This document shows positions 1 through 7,788 of a stretch of 20,962 nt of DNA, one piece after another (position 1 is the stretch's first letter; each line of letters starts with the position of its first letter). The position numbers and the translations under genes were made by a program. The notes under the pieces are model-generated. The model did no database searches. It saw only the letters and a list, made by a program, of their open reading frames with translations, and was not told the origin of the DNA. This DNA comes from DATKSG01 sp035531775 (GTDB lineage: Bacteria > Actinomycetota > Acidimicrobiia > Acidimicrobiales > UBA8190). The stretch covers positions 1-20,962 of the forward strand of contig DATKSG010000030.1 of NCBI GenBank assembly GCA_035531775.1, written 5' to 3'.

Positions 1-1
1 C

Positions 2-460
2 CATTTGGTGGCGGCCAATCCCGTTTTCGATGCCGTGGCCGAGCAACCCCGGGTGGTGCTTAGCGTGGCCGGCGACTGGGCCTTCATCCCCTCCAACTGG
101 AAGGCCGTCGGCACCGAGGACCCCCGCCTCGGGATCCCCACCACCTACTACGGGGCCGTGCAGCTCACGGGCCACGCCGAGGTGGTCCAAGACCACGACG
201 AGCTGGCCGCCATCCTCCGGGCCCAGCTCGGTGCGCTGCAGCCTGGCACCGACGTGGCCGACCCGGGCGATGTGCATGGCGCCAAGCTGGCCGCCATCAG
301 TGGGCTGCGCATCACCGTGGAGGAGGTGCGGGCCAAGTTCAAGTACGGCGGGAACGTGGACGCCGAGCACCGACGAGCGGTCATCGACCGGCTGCTGGCC
401 CGCTCGGGGCCGGGCGACAGCGCCGCCGCCGCCCACAGTGCCAGGCGTCTCGAGGCGTGA
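2..460 (+). CDS. FMN-binding PaiB-family protein, 3' part
   Basis: The reading frame is open to the left edge and begins mid-protein with His-Leu-Val-Ala-Ala-Asn-Pro, which matches the GHLxxANP segment of PaiB-type flavin-reductase-fold proteins. The N-terminus is therefore outside the window, and the in-frame TTG/GTG codons at the edge are unlikely to be the true start. Other family landmarks are IPSNWK (PaiB: ISPSWY), a TTYYGAVQLTGHAEVV strand (PaiB: WNYAAVHVYGxAxVV) and the late segment FKYGGN (PaiB: KLSQN). PaiB homologues bind FMN and are annotated as negative transcriptional regulators, although many may simply be flavin enzymes. About 152 codons are present, against about 205-210 for a full protein. 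It converges with the amidohydrolase at 468, with 7 bp between the stop codons and no terminator visible. Confidence 0.75.
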   Translation, partial: HLVAANPVFDAVAEQPRVVLSVAGDWAFIPSNWKAVGTEDPRLGIPTTYYGAVQLTGHAEVVQDHDELAAILRAQLGALQPGTDVADPGDVHGAKLAAISGLRITVEEVRAKFKYGGNVDAEHRRAVIDRLLARSGPGDSAAAAHSARRLEA

Positions 461-467
461 GTCGGCC

Positions 468-1670
468 CTACAGCCCGTAGAGAGCGGCGGCGTTGTCGGC
501 CGTGATGCGCCGCTGCTGCTCGGGTGACAACGAGGCCACGGCACGGCGCAACTCGCCGGTCACCCCGGGGTAGGTGGCATCGGGATGCGGGTAGTCCGAG
601 GCCCACACGATGCGGTCCGCGCCGCACAGCGGTGACGACGCCGTAAAGGCCAAGGTGGACTCGTCGGGGTCGAAGCTGATCCAGCACTGGCGGCGGAAGT
701 ACTCCGACGGCTCGGCCCGAAGCTGCGGGACGTCCCAGCCGAAGATCTCGTAGTGGTGGTCGAGGCGCTCCAACCACGGCACCAGCCAGCCCCCACCGGC
801 CTCCAAGAAGACCAGGCGCAGCTCGGGGAAGCGCTCGCACACCCCACCGGCCAACAGAAAAGCCATGGAGCTCATCATGTCGAAGGGGTTGGCGATGGCC
901 TGGGTGAAGAAGATGTTGTCGATGGCGGCCGGCCCGGCGTCGGCCGGCATCGGGCTCGACGACGTGCGCAACTTGTTGATGCGCATCCCCTGACAAGCCC
1001 CGGGCAGATCGGCGGTCAGGAACGGGTGCAGGCCCACAGCCAGCCCGGTGTCCGACGCCGCCGTCCACAACGGGTCGTAGACGGGGTCGTGGAAGTGCCG
1101 CCAACCTTCGCTCGGGTTGGGCCGCAGGAACACGCCCACGATGCCGGGCTTAGCCGCCACCCGCCTGATCTCGTCGGCGGCCGCCGCGATGTCCTGTTGC
1201 GGAAGGGCGGCCACGCCGAAGAGCCGACCCTGGCCCTGGCCCACGTGGTCCGACAGCCAGTCGTTGTAGGTGCGGCACATGACACGGGCGAACTCGACGT
1301 CGCCGTGGCCCTGGATGCCGAGCAGCAGCGTCGGGTACAGCACCGACTGCGAGATCTGATCGGCGTCCATGTCGATCAGCCGGCTGGGGGCGTCCCAGGC
1401 CGCCGGGCGCACCTCGGTATAGCGCAGCTCGCCGCGCTGGGCCCGGTCCCGGTCCTCGGCCGACATCCCGGCCGTGCCGGCCAGCGCCATGTAGTTGGCC
1501 GGGTTGCGCTGGCCGTCCATTACGGCCCACTCCCGTCCCTGGTCGTCGGTGTCGATGTGCCATACCCGCTCGGCGAAAGCGGCCGGGGCGTAGTCGCGGA
1601 AGCCACTCGGGTGCTCGAGGATGTGGCCGTCGGCGTCGATGAAGAGCAACTCGGTCGAGGTGGCGGGCAT
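468..1670 (-). CDS. Amidohydro_2 family metal-dependent hydrolase (paralogue 1)
   Basis: This 400-residue protein belongs to the ACMSD/LigW-like amidohydrolase 2 family, TIM-barrel enzymes that hydrolyse or decarboxylate aromatic or cyclic acids using one divalent metal. Visible landmarks are the N-terminal metal motif DADGHxxE (residues 12-19), His215 in GLHP, the FLEAGGGW strand (288-295) and Asp359 in ASDYPHPD, the usual positions of the metal ligands and catalytic acid. I chose the ATG at 1670, which leaves only 1 bp after the upstream gene's stop and has GGGAT upstream; an in-frame ATG at 1691 would run back into the upstream gene. It is the last gene of the minus-strand operon. Its closest relative here is paralogue 4 at 8979: both carry RPNP, an LER(L)D helix and a nearly identical YFxRQCWISF segment. 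The substrate cannot be told. Confidence 0.88.
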   Translation of the reverse strand: MPATSTELLFIDADGHILEHPSGFRDYAPAAFAERVWHIDTDDQGREWAVMDGQRNPANYMALAGTAGMSAEDRDRAQRGELRYTEVRPAAWDAPSRLIDMDADQISQSVLYPTLLLGIQGHGDVEFARVMCRTYNDWLSDHVGQGQGRLFGVAALPQQDIAAAADEIRRVAAKPGIVGVFLRPNPSEGWRHFHDPVYDPLWTAASDTGLAVGLHPFLTADLPGACQGMRINKLRTSSSPMPADAGPAAIDNIFFTQAIANPFDMMSSMAFLLAGGVCERFPELRLVFLEAGGGWLVPWLERLDHHYEIFGWDVPQLRAEPSEYFRRQCWISFDPDESTLAFTASSPLCGADRIVWASDYPHPDATYPGVTGELRRAVASLSPEQQRRITADNAAALYGL

Positions 1671-1671
1671 C

Positions 1672-2754
1672 TCAGATCCCGTAGAACACACGGGCGTTGT
1701 CGGCCGCCACCCGGGCCAGCGACTGCGGCGTCAGGCGGCCCTCGGCGTGCTCGACCAGCTCGGCCGAGGCACGGGGCCAGGCTCCGTCCCAGTGCGGGTA
1801 GTCGCTGGCGAACATGACACAGCGGTCGCCGAGCGCCTCGATCACCGCCGGCAGGGTGCCCTCGTCGGGCTCGCAGGTCACCCACACGTTGCCGTCGGCC
1901 ACGTACTGAGCCGGGTGCTGCTGCCAGCCGTCGGGGATCCAGCCGCCGCGCGACTCGTAGTGCTCGCCCAGGCGCTCCACGAACCACGGGAGCCAGCCGG
2001 CGCCGGCTTCCAAGAAGGCCACCCGCAGGCGCGGGTGGCGATCGAACACGCCCCCGCTCACCAGGGCGGTCATGGCCGACATCTGGTCGAAGGGGAAGCT
2101 CACGCAGTGGACCTGGATGTAGTTGGTGAAGCGGTCGACGCCGATCTTGGGCAGGTGGATCCCCGGCGCCCCGTGGACGCCGAGGGCCATGTCGAGGTCC
2201 TCCGCCGCGCTGTAGAAGCGGTCGAGGTCCCGGTGATCGAGGTTGCGCTCGCGCAGTGCCGGGGGGACCACGGTGCACACCAGGTCGAGCTCTTTGGCTT
2301 CGGTCATCACGGCGATGGCCTCGTCTTCGTGCTCGATGGGGACCACCGCCGCGGCGTGCAGGCGCCCGTTGCTCTTGGAACAGAACTCCGACGCCCAGCG
2401 GTTGTACATGCGGGCCATGCCGGCGCCGAGGGCGGGGTCCCGCAACGTCGGCACGCACAGGCCGAAGCTCGGGAACAGCACCATCTCGTCGATGCCGTCG
2501 GTGTCGGCGTTGGCCAGCACGCCGTCGACCGTCTTGGGATCGATGCCCGCGGCCTCGGTGAGCCCGTGCTCGGGCGGGCAACCAGCTCCCGGGCCCTCGT
2601 AGTCGGGATAGGGGCGGCCCTCGATGACCACGCCCAGCTTGGTGTCGGTGCGCACTCCGACGTGGTCGGGGAAGCGCTGGAAGAGCTCGGTGAAGAACTC
2701 GACCGGCTCCACCACGTGGCCATCGGCGTCCACGATCGGCATTTGCTTGGACAT
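1672..2754 (-). CDS. Amidohydro_2 family metal-dependent hydrolase (paralogue 2)
   Basis: This is a 360-residue TIM-barrel amidohydrolase of the same family as its neighbour. The metal motif DADGHVVEP spans residues 9-17, followed by His194 (GVHG), FLEAGAGW (248-255) and Asp318 in ASDYPHWDGAWP. The length and order of motifs are normal for the family, whose known members include ACMSD-type decarboxylases and meta-cleavage or lactone hydrolases; the exact reaction is unknown. The ATG at 2754 has a good Shine-Dalgarno (GAGGAG, 2761-2766 on the minus strand, 6-nt spacer). A 45-bp gap containing a strong GC hairpin separates it from the alcohol dehydrogenase gene upstream in the operon. Its stop lies 1 bp before the start of paralogue 1, so the two are probably co-translated. 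Confidence 0.88.
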   Translation of the reverse strand: MSKQMPIVDADGHVVEPVEFFTELFQRFPDHVGVRTDTKLGVVIEGRPYPDYEGPGAGCPPEHGLTEAAGIDPKTVDGVLANADTDGIDEMVLFPSFGLCVPTLRDPALGAGMARMYNRWASEFCSKSNGRLHAAAVVPIEHEDEAIAVMTEAKELDLVCTVVPPALRERNLDHRDLDRFYSAAEDLDMALGVHGAPGIHLPKIGVDRFTNYIQVHCVSFPFDQMSAMTALVSGGVFDRHPRLRVAFLEAGAGWLPWFVERLGEHYESRGGWIPDGWQQHPAQYVADGNVWVTCEPDEGTLPAVIEALGDRCVMFASDYPHWDGAWPRASAELVEHAEGRLTPQSLARVAADNARVFYGI

Positions 2755-2772
2755 CAGTTGCTCCTCACGTCG

Positions 2773-2792
2773 CCGGCGGGCTGGCCCGCCGG
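2773..2792 (-). repeat. Intercistronic GC hairpin
   Basis: This is a perfect 9-bp inverted repeat (CCGGCGGGC / GCCCGCCGG) around a 2-nt centre, in the 45-bp gap between the alcohol dehydrogenase stop and the Shine-Dalgarno of the downstream amidohydrolase. There is no T-tract after it on the minus strand, so it is unlikely to be a complete intrinsic terminator. It could stabilise mRNA 3' ends, tune read-through, or be incidental in such GC-rich DNA. Confidence 0.4.
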
Positions 2793-2799
2793 GATCCGG

Positions 2800-3891
2800 T
2801 CACTCATCGAACACGATGACACTGCGGGCCACGGTGCCCGCCTCCATGGCCTCGAAAGCCTCGTGCACATCGTCGAGCCCGATGCGCCGGGTCACCAAGC
2901 CAGCGGCGTCGAGGGCACCGTTGCGCACCAGCTCGACCAGCACCGGGAAGTCGCGATCGGCGTCGGTCGAGCCGTACACGCAACCCTTGAGCGTCTTGGC
3001 GTCCACGAAGAGCTCCATGGCGTTGAAGCACACCTGTTCCGACGGCGAGCCCGCCCCCACCAACACCACGGTGCCGCCCCGGCGGGCCGAGGCGAAGGCG
3101 CTGCGGATGGTGGCGGCCCGGCCCACCACCTCGAAGACGAAGTCCGCACCCCGCCCGGCGGTGGCTTGGCGGACCCCTTCCACCACGTCCCCGGCGGCGT
3201 CCACCGCGTGGGTGGCCCCGAAGGCCAAGGCCATGTCCCGCTTGGCCGGCACCGGGTCCACGGCCACGATGGGGCCCGCTCCAGCCAGGCGCGCCCCCTG
3301 GACGACCGAAAGGCCCACGCCACCGCAGCCGACCACGGCCACGCTGGCCGCCGGCGGCACCTGGGCCGTGTGCCACACCGCGCCCACCCCGGTGGACAGG
3401 GCGCACCCCACCAGGGCGGCGGTAACGAGGGGCACCGAGCGGTCGATGGGAACCACCTCCCCCTCGGGCACCAGGGTCTGCTCGGCGAAGGTGGCGGTGC
3501 CCAGTCCCCGCACCAGTGGCGTGCCCCCGACGGTGGCGTACTCGCCGCCCAAGGACTCGGCCAGCCCGTTGGCGCACAGCATGGGCTGGCCGGCCAGGCA
3601 CCAGAAGCACCGCCGGCAGGGGGGCATCCACGTGAGCACCACGTGGTCGCCCGGCACCACCCGCGTCACAGCCGGGCCCACCTCCTCCACCACGCCGGCC
3701 CCCTCGTGGCCCAAGACGGTGGGGAACATGAAGGGGATCGACCCGTTCTGCACCGACAGGTCCGAGTGGCACACACCACTGGCCACCATGCGCACCCGGA
3801 CGTCATGGGGCCCGGGCCGGGCCAGCTCGATCTCCTCCACCACCATGGCGCCGCCCGGCTCACGCAATACCGCGGCGCGCGCCAGCGTCAT
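2800..3891 (-). CDS. Zinc-dependent alcohol dehydrogenase (MDR superfamily)
   Basis: This 363-residue medium-chain dehydrogenase probably interconverts an alcohol and an aldehyde or ketone with NAD(H). The catalytic zinc set is complete: Cys41, His62-Glu63 (GHEGAG) and Cys163 (GCALSTG). The structural zinc lobe is also intact, with Cys92, Cys95, Cys98 and Cys106. The Rossmann motif GCGGVG is at 188-193, and Asp212 in the following VAVDP points to NAD rather than NADP. It resembles the class III / AdhD group of actinobacterial alcohol dehydrogenases. I start it at the ATG at 3891, where family homology begins; an upstream in-frame ATG would add 26 Pro/Arg-rich residues overlapping the previous gene. 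It lies 10 bp after the D-aminoacylase-like gene, and with the aldehyde dehydrogenase of the same operon it could take an alcohol to an acid. Confidence 0.92.
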   Translation of the reverse strand: MTLARAAVLREPGGAMVVEEIELARPGPHDVRVRMVASGVCHSDLSVQNGSIPFMFPTVLGHEGAGVVEEVGPAVTRVVPGDHVVLTWMPPCRRCFWCLAGQPMLCANGLAESLGGEYATVGGTPLVRGLGTATFAEQTLVPEGEVVPIDRSVPLVTAALVGCALSTGVGAVWHTAQVPPAASVAVVGCGGVGLSVVQGARLAGAGPIVAVDPVPAKRDMALAFGATHAVDAAGDVVEGVRQATAGRGADFVFEVVGRAATIRSAFASARRGGTVVLVGAGSPSEQVCFNAMELFVDAKTLKGCVYGSTDADRDFPVLVELVRNGALDAAGLVTRRIGLDDVHEAFEAMEAGTVARSVIVFDE

Positions 3892-3901
3892 CGCAGTGTG
3901 C

Positions 3902-5635
3902 TCATCGGGCCGCGGCGGCGCCGGGCACGGTGACGGTGTCGGTGTCGGTGCCCGAGCGCAACACCGCACCCGGGGTGGCCCCGGTGAACTGGCCGGCGAC
4001 CACTATGTCGGTGCCGTTCACGAAGACGTGCTCGATGCCCTCGGCCTCGGCGTAGAGGCGGCTGGCGCCGCCGGGGAGATCGGCGCGGGTGCGCTCGGGC
4101 CCATGTCCGACGCGCGTGGGGTCCAAGACCACGAGGTCGCCCCAGTAGCCCTCGGCCACCTGGCCTCGACGGCGCAGGCCGTAGAGGCGGGCCGGCACGT
4201 CGGTGAGCTGGCGGACGGCTTCCTCCCAACTGAGAAGGCCCCGCTTGCGCACGCCCTCGCCCAACATCGACGTCGAGTAGATGGCCCCGCACATGACATC
4301 GAGATGGGCCCCGGCGTCGGACCCCCCGACGATGGTGCGAGGGTCCTGCCACACCTTGGCCCGCAGCTCCCAGTCGGCCTCGGACTCGGGGATGGGAGGA
4401 CGCAGGCCGGTGCGCAGCGAGTCGGCCACCACGATGTCGAGCATGGCGTCGAAGGGCTCCTGGCCCCGCTCGGCGGCCACGTCGCCCACGGTGCGTCCCT
4501 CGTAGGCGGCGGTGGCCGAGGTGAAGGTCTCCTCGATGAGCAGGTGCTTCCAGTTGGCCAGGGCACCGAGGATGCCGGCCTCCTTGGACCGGGCCCCCTC
4601 GTCGAGACGCCGGCGCTCGGAAGGATCCGACAGACGGGCCATGCGCTCGGCGGCCGGCAGGGCGAACACCTCACGCCAGCCCGGTAGCCCGTCGAGGATG
4701 GCGCCGTGCTCGAAGGAGAGCCGGATCTTCATGGTGTGCGGCAGGGTCAAGGCCACCACGGTGGCGCCTCGCTCGGAGGCGGCGGTGGAGGCGGCCAGCT
4801 GGCGCTCGGTGGCGGCCGGGTTGAGGGCGGAGACCCCGAGCACATTCCAGTTGGCCGGGCGGTTGGCCAGCAGCGACAAAGTGGCGAGCAGCTCCACCTC
4901 CTCGTCGCTGAAACCGTTCAAGCACCCGGGCACGATCAGCTCCAAGGTGGTGCCAGGGTGCTCCGACACCGCCGCGCACAGCGCTTCGAGCTCGCCGCGC
5001 CCGGCCGAGCGCGACGGGACGGGCTGGCCGTCGCCGTCGTTGTGGGTGTGGGCCTGCGAGGTGGAGAGCCCGAGCCCGCCTTCCTCGAGGCAGCGGTGCA
5101 GCAACGCCACCATGGCCGCCACCTGGTCGTCCGAGGCGCCGGTGCCGACGGCCTCGTCGCCCATGACCGAGCGCCGCAGGGCCGAGTGGCCGACCAGGAA
5201 TCCGGCGTTCACGCCGATGCGCCCGTCCAAGCGCCCGAGCCAGTCGCCGAAGGAGGTCCACGACCAGTCGAGGCACTGAAGCGCCGACAGGGGCATGCCT
5301 TCGACGCGCGCCATCATGCGGGCGATGTAGTCGGCGTGGTCGGGGCCCGCCGGGGCCAGGGAGAAGCCGCAGTTGCCGCCGATCACCGTGGTCACGCCGT
5401 GCAACGGCGACGGGCTGGCGCTCGGGTCCCAGAACAGCTGGGCGTCGTAGTGGGTGTGGAGGTCCACGAAGCCCGGCGTCACCAACAACCCGTCGGCGTC
5501 GACCTGGCGGGCGGCCGGCTCCTCGACCTGGCCGACGGCCACGATGACCCCCTGGCGCACTCCCACGTCGGCCCGACGCGGGGGCGCCCCGGTGCCGTCC
5601 ACTACGGTGCCGCCGCGCAGCAGCAGGTCGAGCAT
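3902..5635 (-). CDS. D-aminoacylase-like amidohydrolase (Amidohydro_3)
   Basis: This 577-residue protein is related to N-acyl-D-amino-acid deacylases (COG3653-type). It opens with a urease-like beta-sandwich strand pattern (LLLRGGTVVDGTG, 4-16), then the metal motif DLHTHYD (His60, His62, Asp64), Cys89 in GNCGFS (the bridging cysteine of D-aminoacylases), GHSALRR (149-155), Asp440 in GGSDAGAH, and the closing GDLVVLDP strand. The two later metal histidines of classical D-aminoacylases are not obvious: the corresponding strands appear to read LIVPGC (233-238) and NWNVLGV (262-268). It may therefore belong to a divergent subgroup with another substrate. The ATG at 5635 overlaps the aldehyde dehydrogenase stop (TGATG); the in-frame extension to 5863 lies inside that gene and is rejected. 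Confidence 0.85.
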   Translation of the reverse strand: MLDLLLRGGTVVDGTGAPPRRADVGVRQGVIVAVGQVEEPAARQVDADGLLVTPGFVDLHTHYDAQLFWDPSASPSPLHGVTTVIGGNCGFSLAPAGPDHADYIARMMARVEGMPLSALQCLDWSWTSFGDWLGRLDGRIGVNAGFLVGHSALRRSVMGDEAVGTGASDDQVAAMVALLHRCLEEGGLGLSTSQAHTHNDGDGQPVPSRSAGRGELEALCAAVSEHPGTTLELIVPGCLNGFSDEEVELLATLSLLANRPANWNVLGVSALNPAATERQLAASTAASERGATVVALTLPHTMKIRLSFEHGAILDGLPGWREVFALPAAERMARLSDPSERRRLDEGARSKEAGILGALANWKHLLIEETFTSATAAYEGRTVGDVAAERGQEPFDAMLDIVVADSLRTGLRPPIPESEADWELRAKVWQDPRTIVGGSDAGAHLDVMCGAIYSTSMLGEGVRKRGLLSWEEAVRQLTDVPARLYGLRRRGQVAEGYWGDLVVLDPTRVGHGPERTRADLPGGASRLYAEAEGIEHVFVNGTDIVVAGQFTGATPGAVLRSGTDTDTVTVPGAAAAR

Positions 5636-7101
5636 CAGCTGCGTCCCGGCGCCGGGAATTCGAGGATGGTCTTGGGCCGGGTGAAGGCCAGCATGCCCTC
5701 GGGGCCGAGCTCGACGCCGAAGCCCGAGTGCTTCCATCCGCCGAAAGGTGCCCGGTGGTCCATGGCCGAGGTGCCATGGGCGTTCACGAACACCGTGCCG
5801 GCCTGCAGGCGCCCGGCGACGTCGGCGGCCAGCGCCGTGTCCGCCGTCCAGATCGAGGCGCACAGGCCGTAGGGCGAGTCGTTGGCCCGGCGCACGGCGT
5901 CGTCAATGTCGTCGTAGCCCAGAACCGGCAGGGCCGGGGCGAACTGCTCCTCGCACACGATGGTGGCTTCGTCGGGTGCGCCTTCCACGATGGCCGGCGA
6001 CACGAAGTAGCCACCGCTGTCGGCGTCCTCTTGGCGCAACCGCGCCGGTCGGTGCACCCGGGCGCCGAGCGACTCGGCCTCCGACAGCATCCCCTCCACC
6101 CGACGCCGGTCGGGGTCGCGGTGCACCGGTCCCATGGTCACCTCGGGTTGGAGCCCGTCGCCCACCACCTCGCGCCCGACGCGTTCGACGAGGGCCTCCA
6201 CCATGGCCCCCACCCGGCTGCTCGGCACGTACACGCGCTTTATGGCCATGCACACCTGGCCGCTCGTGATGAAGGTGGCGCCGAAGATCTTCTCCACCAG
6301 GTCGTCGTCGATGTCCACGTCGGGGGCCACGATGGCCGGGTCGTTCCCGCCGAGCTCGAGCACCACCGGGGTGAGGGCCCCGGCCGCCGCCTCCATGACG
6401 GCGCGCCCGGTGGGCACGCCGCCGGTGAACGACACCATGTCCACGCCCGGGTGCATCACGAGCGCCCGGCCGAGCTCGGGGCCCGGCCCGTTCACGGCGT
6501 TCACGACGCCGGCGGGGAGCATCTCGGCCAAGGCGGCCGACACGGCCAGCACGGCGCCGGGGCACGTCGGCGGGGCCTTCACCACCACCGTGTTGCCCAT
6601 GAGCAGCGCCGGCAGGACCTTGTTGCCGAGCACCGACACCGGCCAGTTGAACGGCAGCACGGCGGCCACCACCCCGTGGGGCTCGGCCCGCACCGAGGTA
6701 CTGCGCCCCGCGCCGGACAAGGTGCGCCCGTCGAGCGCCTCGGCGGCCAGCGGGGCGAAGGCGGCGGCCATCCCCCCCACCGTGCCGGTGTCGAACTGGG
6801 CCTCCCACAGCACCTTGCCGTGCTCGCGGGTGAGCAGCGACGCCAGGTCCGACGCCCCCACCACCGCCCCGGCGGCGGCGGCGGCCTTGATCACGAGGTC
6901 GAAGCGCTCCTGGCGGTCCAGCGCCGCCCAGGCCGGCTGGGCCCGACGCGCCGCCGCCACCGCCGCGTCGAGTTGTCCGGGCGAGGCCGATGGGCCCTGG
7001 AGCACCACCTCGGCCGGACGGGCCGGATTGCACACCGGGTAAGAGCCCTCGGCGCCGGGCACCACCGAGCCGTCGATCACCAGTCCGATGCCGTCGCCCA
7101 T
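5635..7101 (-). CDS. NAD(P)-dependent aldehyde dehydrogenase
   Basis: This 488-residue aldehyde dehydrogenase, of normal family length, oxidises an aldehyde to a carboxylate. All key residues are visible: Asn152 (FNWP, oxyanion hole), Lys175 (VKAPPT, cofactor binding), the FTGGVPTG Rossmann turn (225-232), general base Glu249 (ELGGNDP), nucleophile Cys284 (GQVC) and Glu385 (EEQFAP). I start it at the ATG at 7101, preceded on the minus strand by AGAGGGGGA (7106-7114); the longer in-frame extension crosses the intergenic region and the divergent TetR gene. It is the first gene of the five-gene minus-strand operon, and its promoter must lie in the 79 bp shared with the TetR gene, so TetR control is likely. 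A clear -10 box on this strand was not found. Confidence 0.93.
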   Translation of the reverse strand: MGDGIGLVIDGSVVPGAEGSYPVCNPARPAEVVLQGPSASPGQLDAAVAAARRAQPAWAALDRQERFDLVIKAAAAAGAVVGASDLASLLTREHGKVLWEAQFDTGTVGGMAAAFAPLAAEALDGRTLSGAGRSTSVRAEPHGVVAAVLPFNWPVSVLGNKVLPALLMGNTVVVKAPPTCPGAVLAVSAALAEMLPAGVVNAVNGPGPELGRALVMHPGVDMVSFTGGVPTGRAVMEAAAGALTPVVLELGGNDPAIVAPDVDIDDDLVEKIFGATFITSGQVCMAIKRVYVPSSRVGAMVEALVERVGREVVGDGLQPEVTMGPVHRDPDRRRVEGMLSEAESLGARVHRPARLRQEDADSGGYFVSPAIVEGAPDEATIVCEEQFAPALPVLGYDDIDDAVRRANDSPYGLCASIWTADTALAADVAGRLQAGTVFVNAHGTSAMDHRAPFGGWKHSGFGVELGPEGMLAFTRPKTILEFPAPGRS

Positions 7102-7126
7102 GGGGTCCCCCTCTGTTCGAGTCGGG

Positions 7127-7145
7127 CTCCGCCCCCGGGGCGGAG
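7127..7145. promoter_or_regulatory. Inverted repeat A in divergent promoter region
   Basis: Two 9-bp arms, CTCCGCCCC and GGGGCGGAG, flank a single central base in the gap between the aldehyde dehydrogenase and TetR genes. The last five bases are shared with the first bases of inverted repeat B. It may be a regulator site on the aldehyde dehydrogenase side, or an alternative RNA/DNA cruciform partner of repeat B. Confidence 0.45.
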
Positions 7146-7159
7146 AACCGCGTTCTCCG
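7141..7159. promoter_or_regulatory. Inverted repeat B: candidate TetR operator
   Basis: The sequence CGGAGAAC-CGC-GTTCTCCG is a perfect 8-bp inverted repeat with a 3-nt centre. Size and symmetry suit a TetR-family dimer. It ends 6 nt before a candidate -10 box (7166-7171) for the TetR gene, so it covers that promoter's -35/spacer. The assignment to the adjacent TetR protein is inferred from position. Confidence 0.6.
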
Positions 7160-7165
7160 GGATGA

Positions 7166-7171
7166 TAGTTT
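7166..7171 (+). promoter_or_regulatory. Candidate -10 box of the TetR gene (leaderless)
   Basis: TAGTTT fits the actinobacterial TANNNT -10 pattern and lies 9 nt before the ATG at 7181. There is no Shine-Dalgarno in the gap, so the transcript would be leaderless or nearly so. An overlapping GATAGT (7164-7169) is an alternative reading of the same element. Confidence 0.4.
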
Positions 7172-7180
7172 CCCGACGCG

Positions 7181-7780
7181 ATGGGCATCCAGGCCGTTTC
7201 CAAGGCCCCTCCCGACACCGCTGCCCGCCTGGTCGAGGCGGCCCGGACGCTCATGTGGCAGGGCGCGGGGCCGGGCTTCACCGTGACGGAGGTGGTGGCC
7301 GAGGCGGGCAGCTCGCTCAAGAGCTTCTACCGGTGCTTCGAGTCCAAAGACGAACTGCTCGTCGCCCTGTTCGCCGACGACGCCCGCCGCGGGGCACAGG
7401 CGCTGGCCGCCATGGTGGAGCGCCGGGCGCCGGATGAGCGGCTGCGCACTGCGGTGGTGGGCCTGTTCCGTTTCGTCTCGCTCGACGGCCGGCTCCCCTA
7501 CGCCGCTGTGTTGGTGGGCGAGCACCTGCGCCTGGCCCAGTCGCGCCCCGAGCAACTCCAAGCGGTGCTGAGCCCGTTCGTCGAGCTGTTCGAACGCCAG
7601 CTCGAGGAAGCACAAGCGCGATGCGAGATCCGCCCGGGCCACGCCGGGCGCGATGCCCGGATGCTGTTCCACGTGGTGGTCTCGCACCTGCACGCTCTCA
7701 TCTGCCATCAGATCGACGACCAGCCGGCGCAGCTGGCCGAGGACCTGTGGTCGTTCTGCGCCGCGGCCCTGCGACCCTAG
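7181..7780 (+). CDS. TetR-family transcriptional regulator
   Basis: This 199-residue protein has a TetR-type N-terminal DNA-binding domain: an AARLVEAARTL helix (14-24), then the helix-turn-helix around residues 34-53 (FTVTEVVAEAGSSLKSFYRCF) and the family-typical FESKDELLVALF (53-64). The rest is a helical ligand-binding domain with no recognisable ligand signature. TetR proteins usually repress their own gene and the divergent gene until an effector, often a pathway acyl-CoA or substrate, binds. Here the divergent aldehyde dehydrogenase operon and the downstream amidohydrolase/ligase genes are the natural targets, through the inverted repeats at 7127-7159. It is the first gene of the plus-strand operon, with 8 bp to the next start. 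Confidence 0.9.
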   Translation: MGIQAVSKAPPDTAARLVEAARTLMWQGAGPGFTVTEVVAEAGSSLKSFYRCFESKDELLVALFADDARRGAQALAAMVERRAPDERLRTAVVGLFRFVSLDGRLPYAAVLVGEHLRLAQSRPEQLQAVLSPFVELFERQLEEAQARCEIRPGHAGRDARMLFHVVVSHLHALICHQIDDQPAQLAEDLWSFCAAALRP

Positions 7781-7788
7781 GAAGCACC

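Noticed and set aside
461..467. Possible terminator between the convergent PaiB-like and amidohydrolase genes
   Set aside because: Only 7 bp separate the stops and no stem with a T-tract is seen there.
3892..3969. N-terminal extension of the zinc alcohol dehydrogenase
   Set aside because: It is a Pro/Thr/Arg-rich low-complexity stretch read from the 3' end of the upstream gene; MDR homology begins at the ATG at 3891.
1621..4687. Very long plus-strand open frames (over 680 residues) opposite the minus-strand operon
   Set aside because: They are antisense shadows of well-supported enzymes in GC-rich DNA, have no domains, and show His/Gly/Arg/Pro-rich composition typical of third-position GC bias.
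5636..5863. N-terminal extension of the D-aminoacylase-like protein
   Set aside because: The extra 76 residues lie inside the aldehyde dehydrogenase gene, are Arg-rich, and the ATG at 5635 in the TGATG overlap begins exactly at the first family strand.
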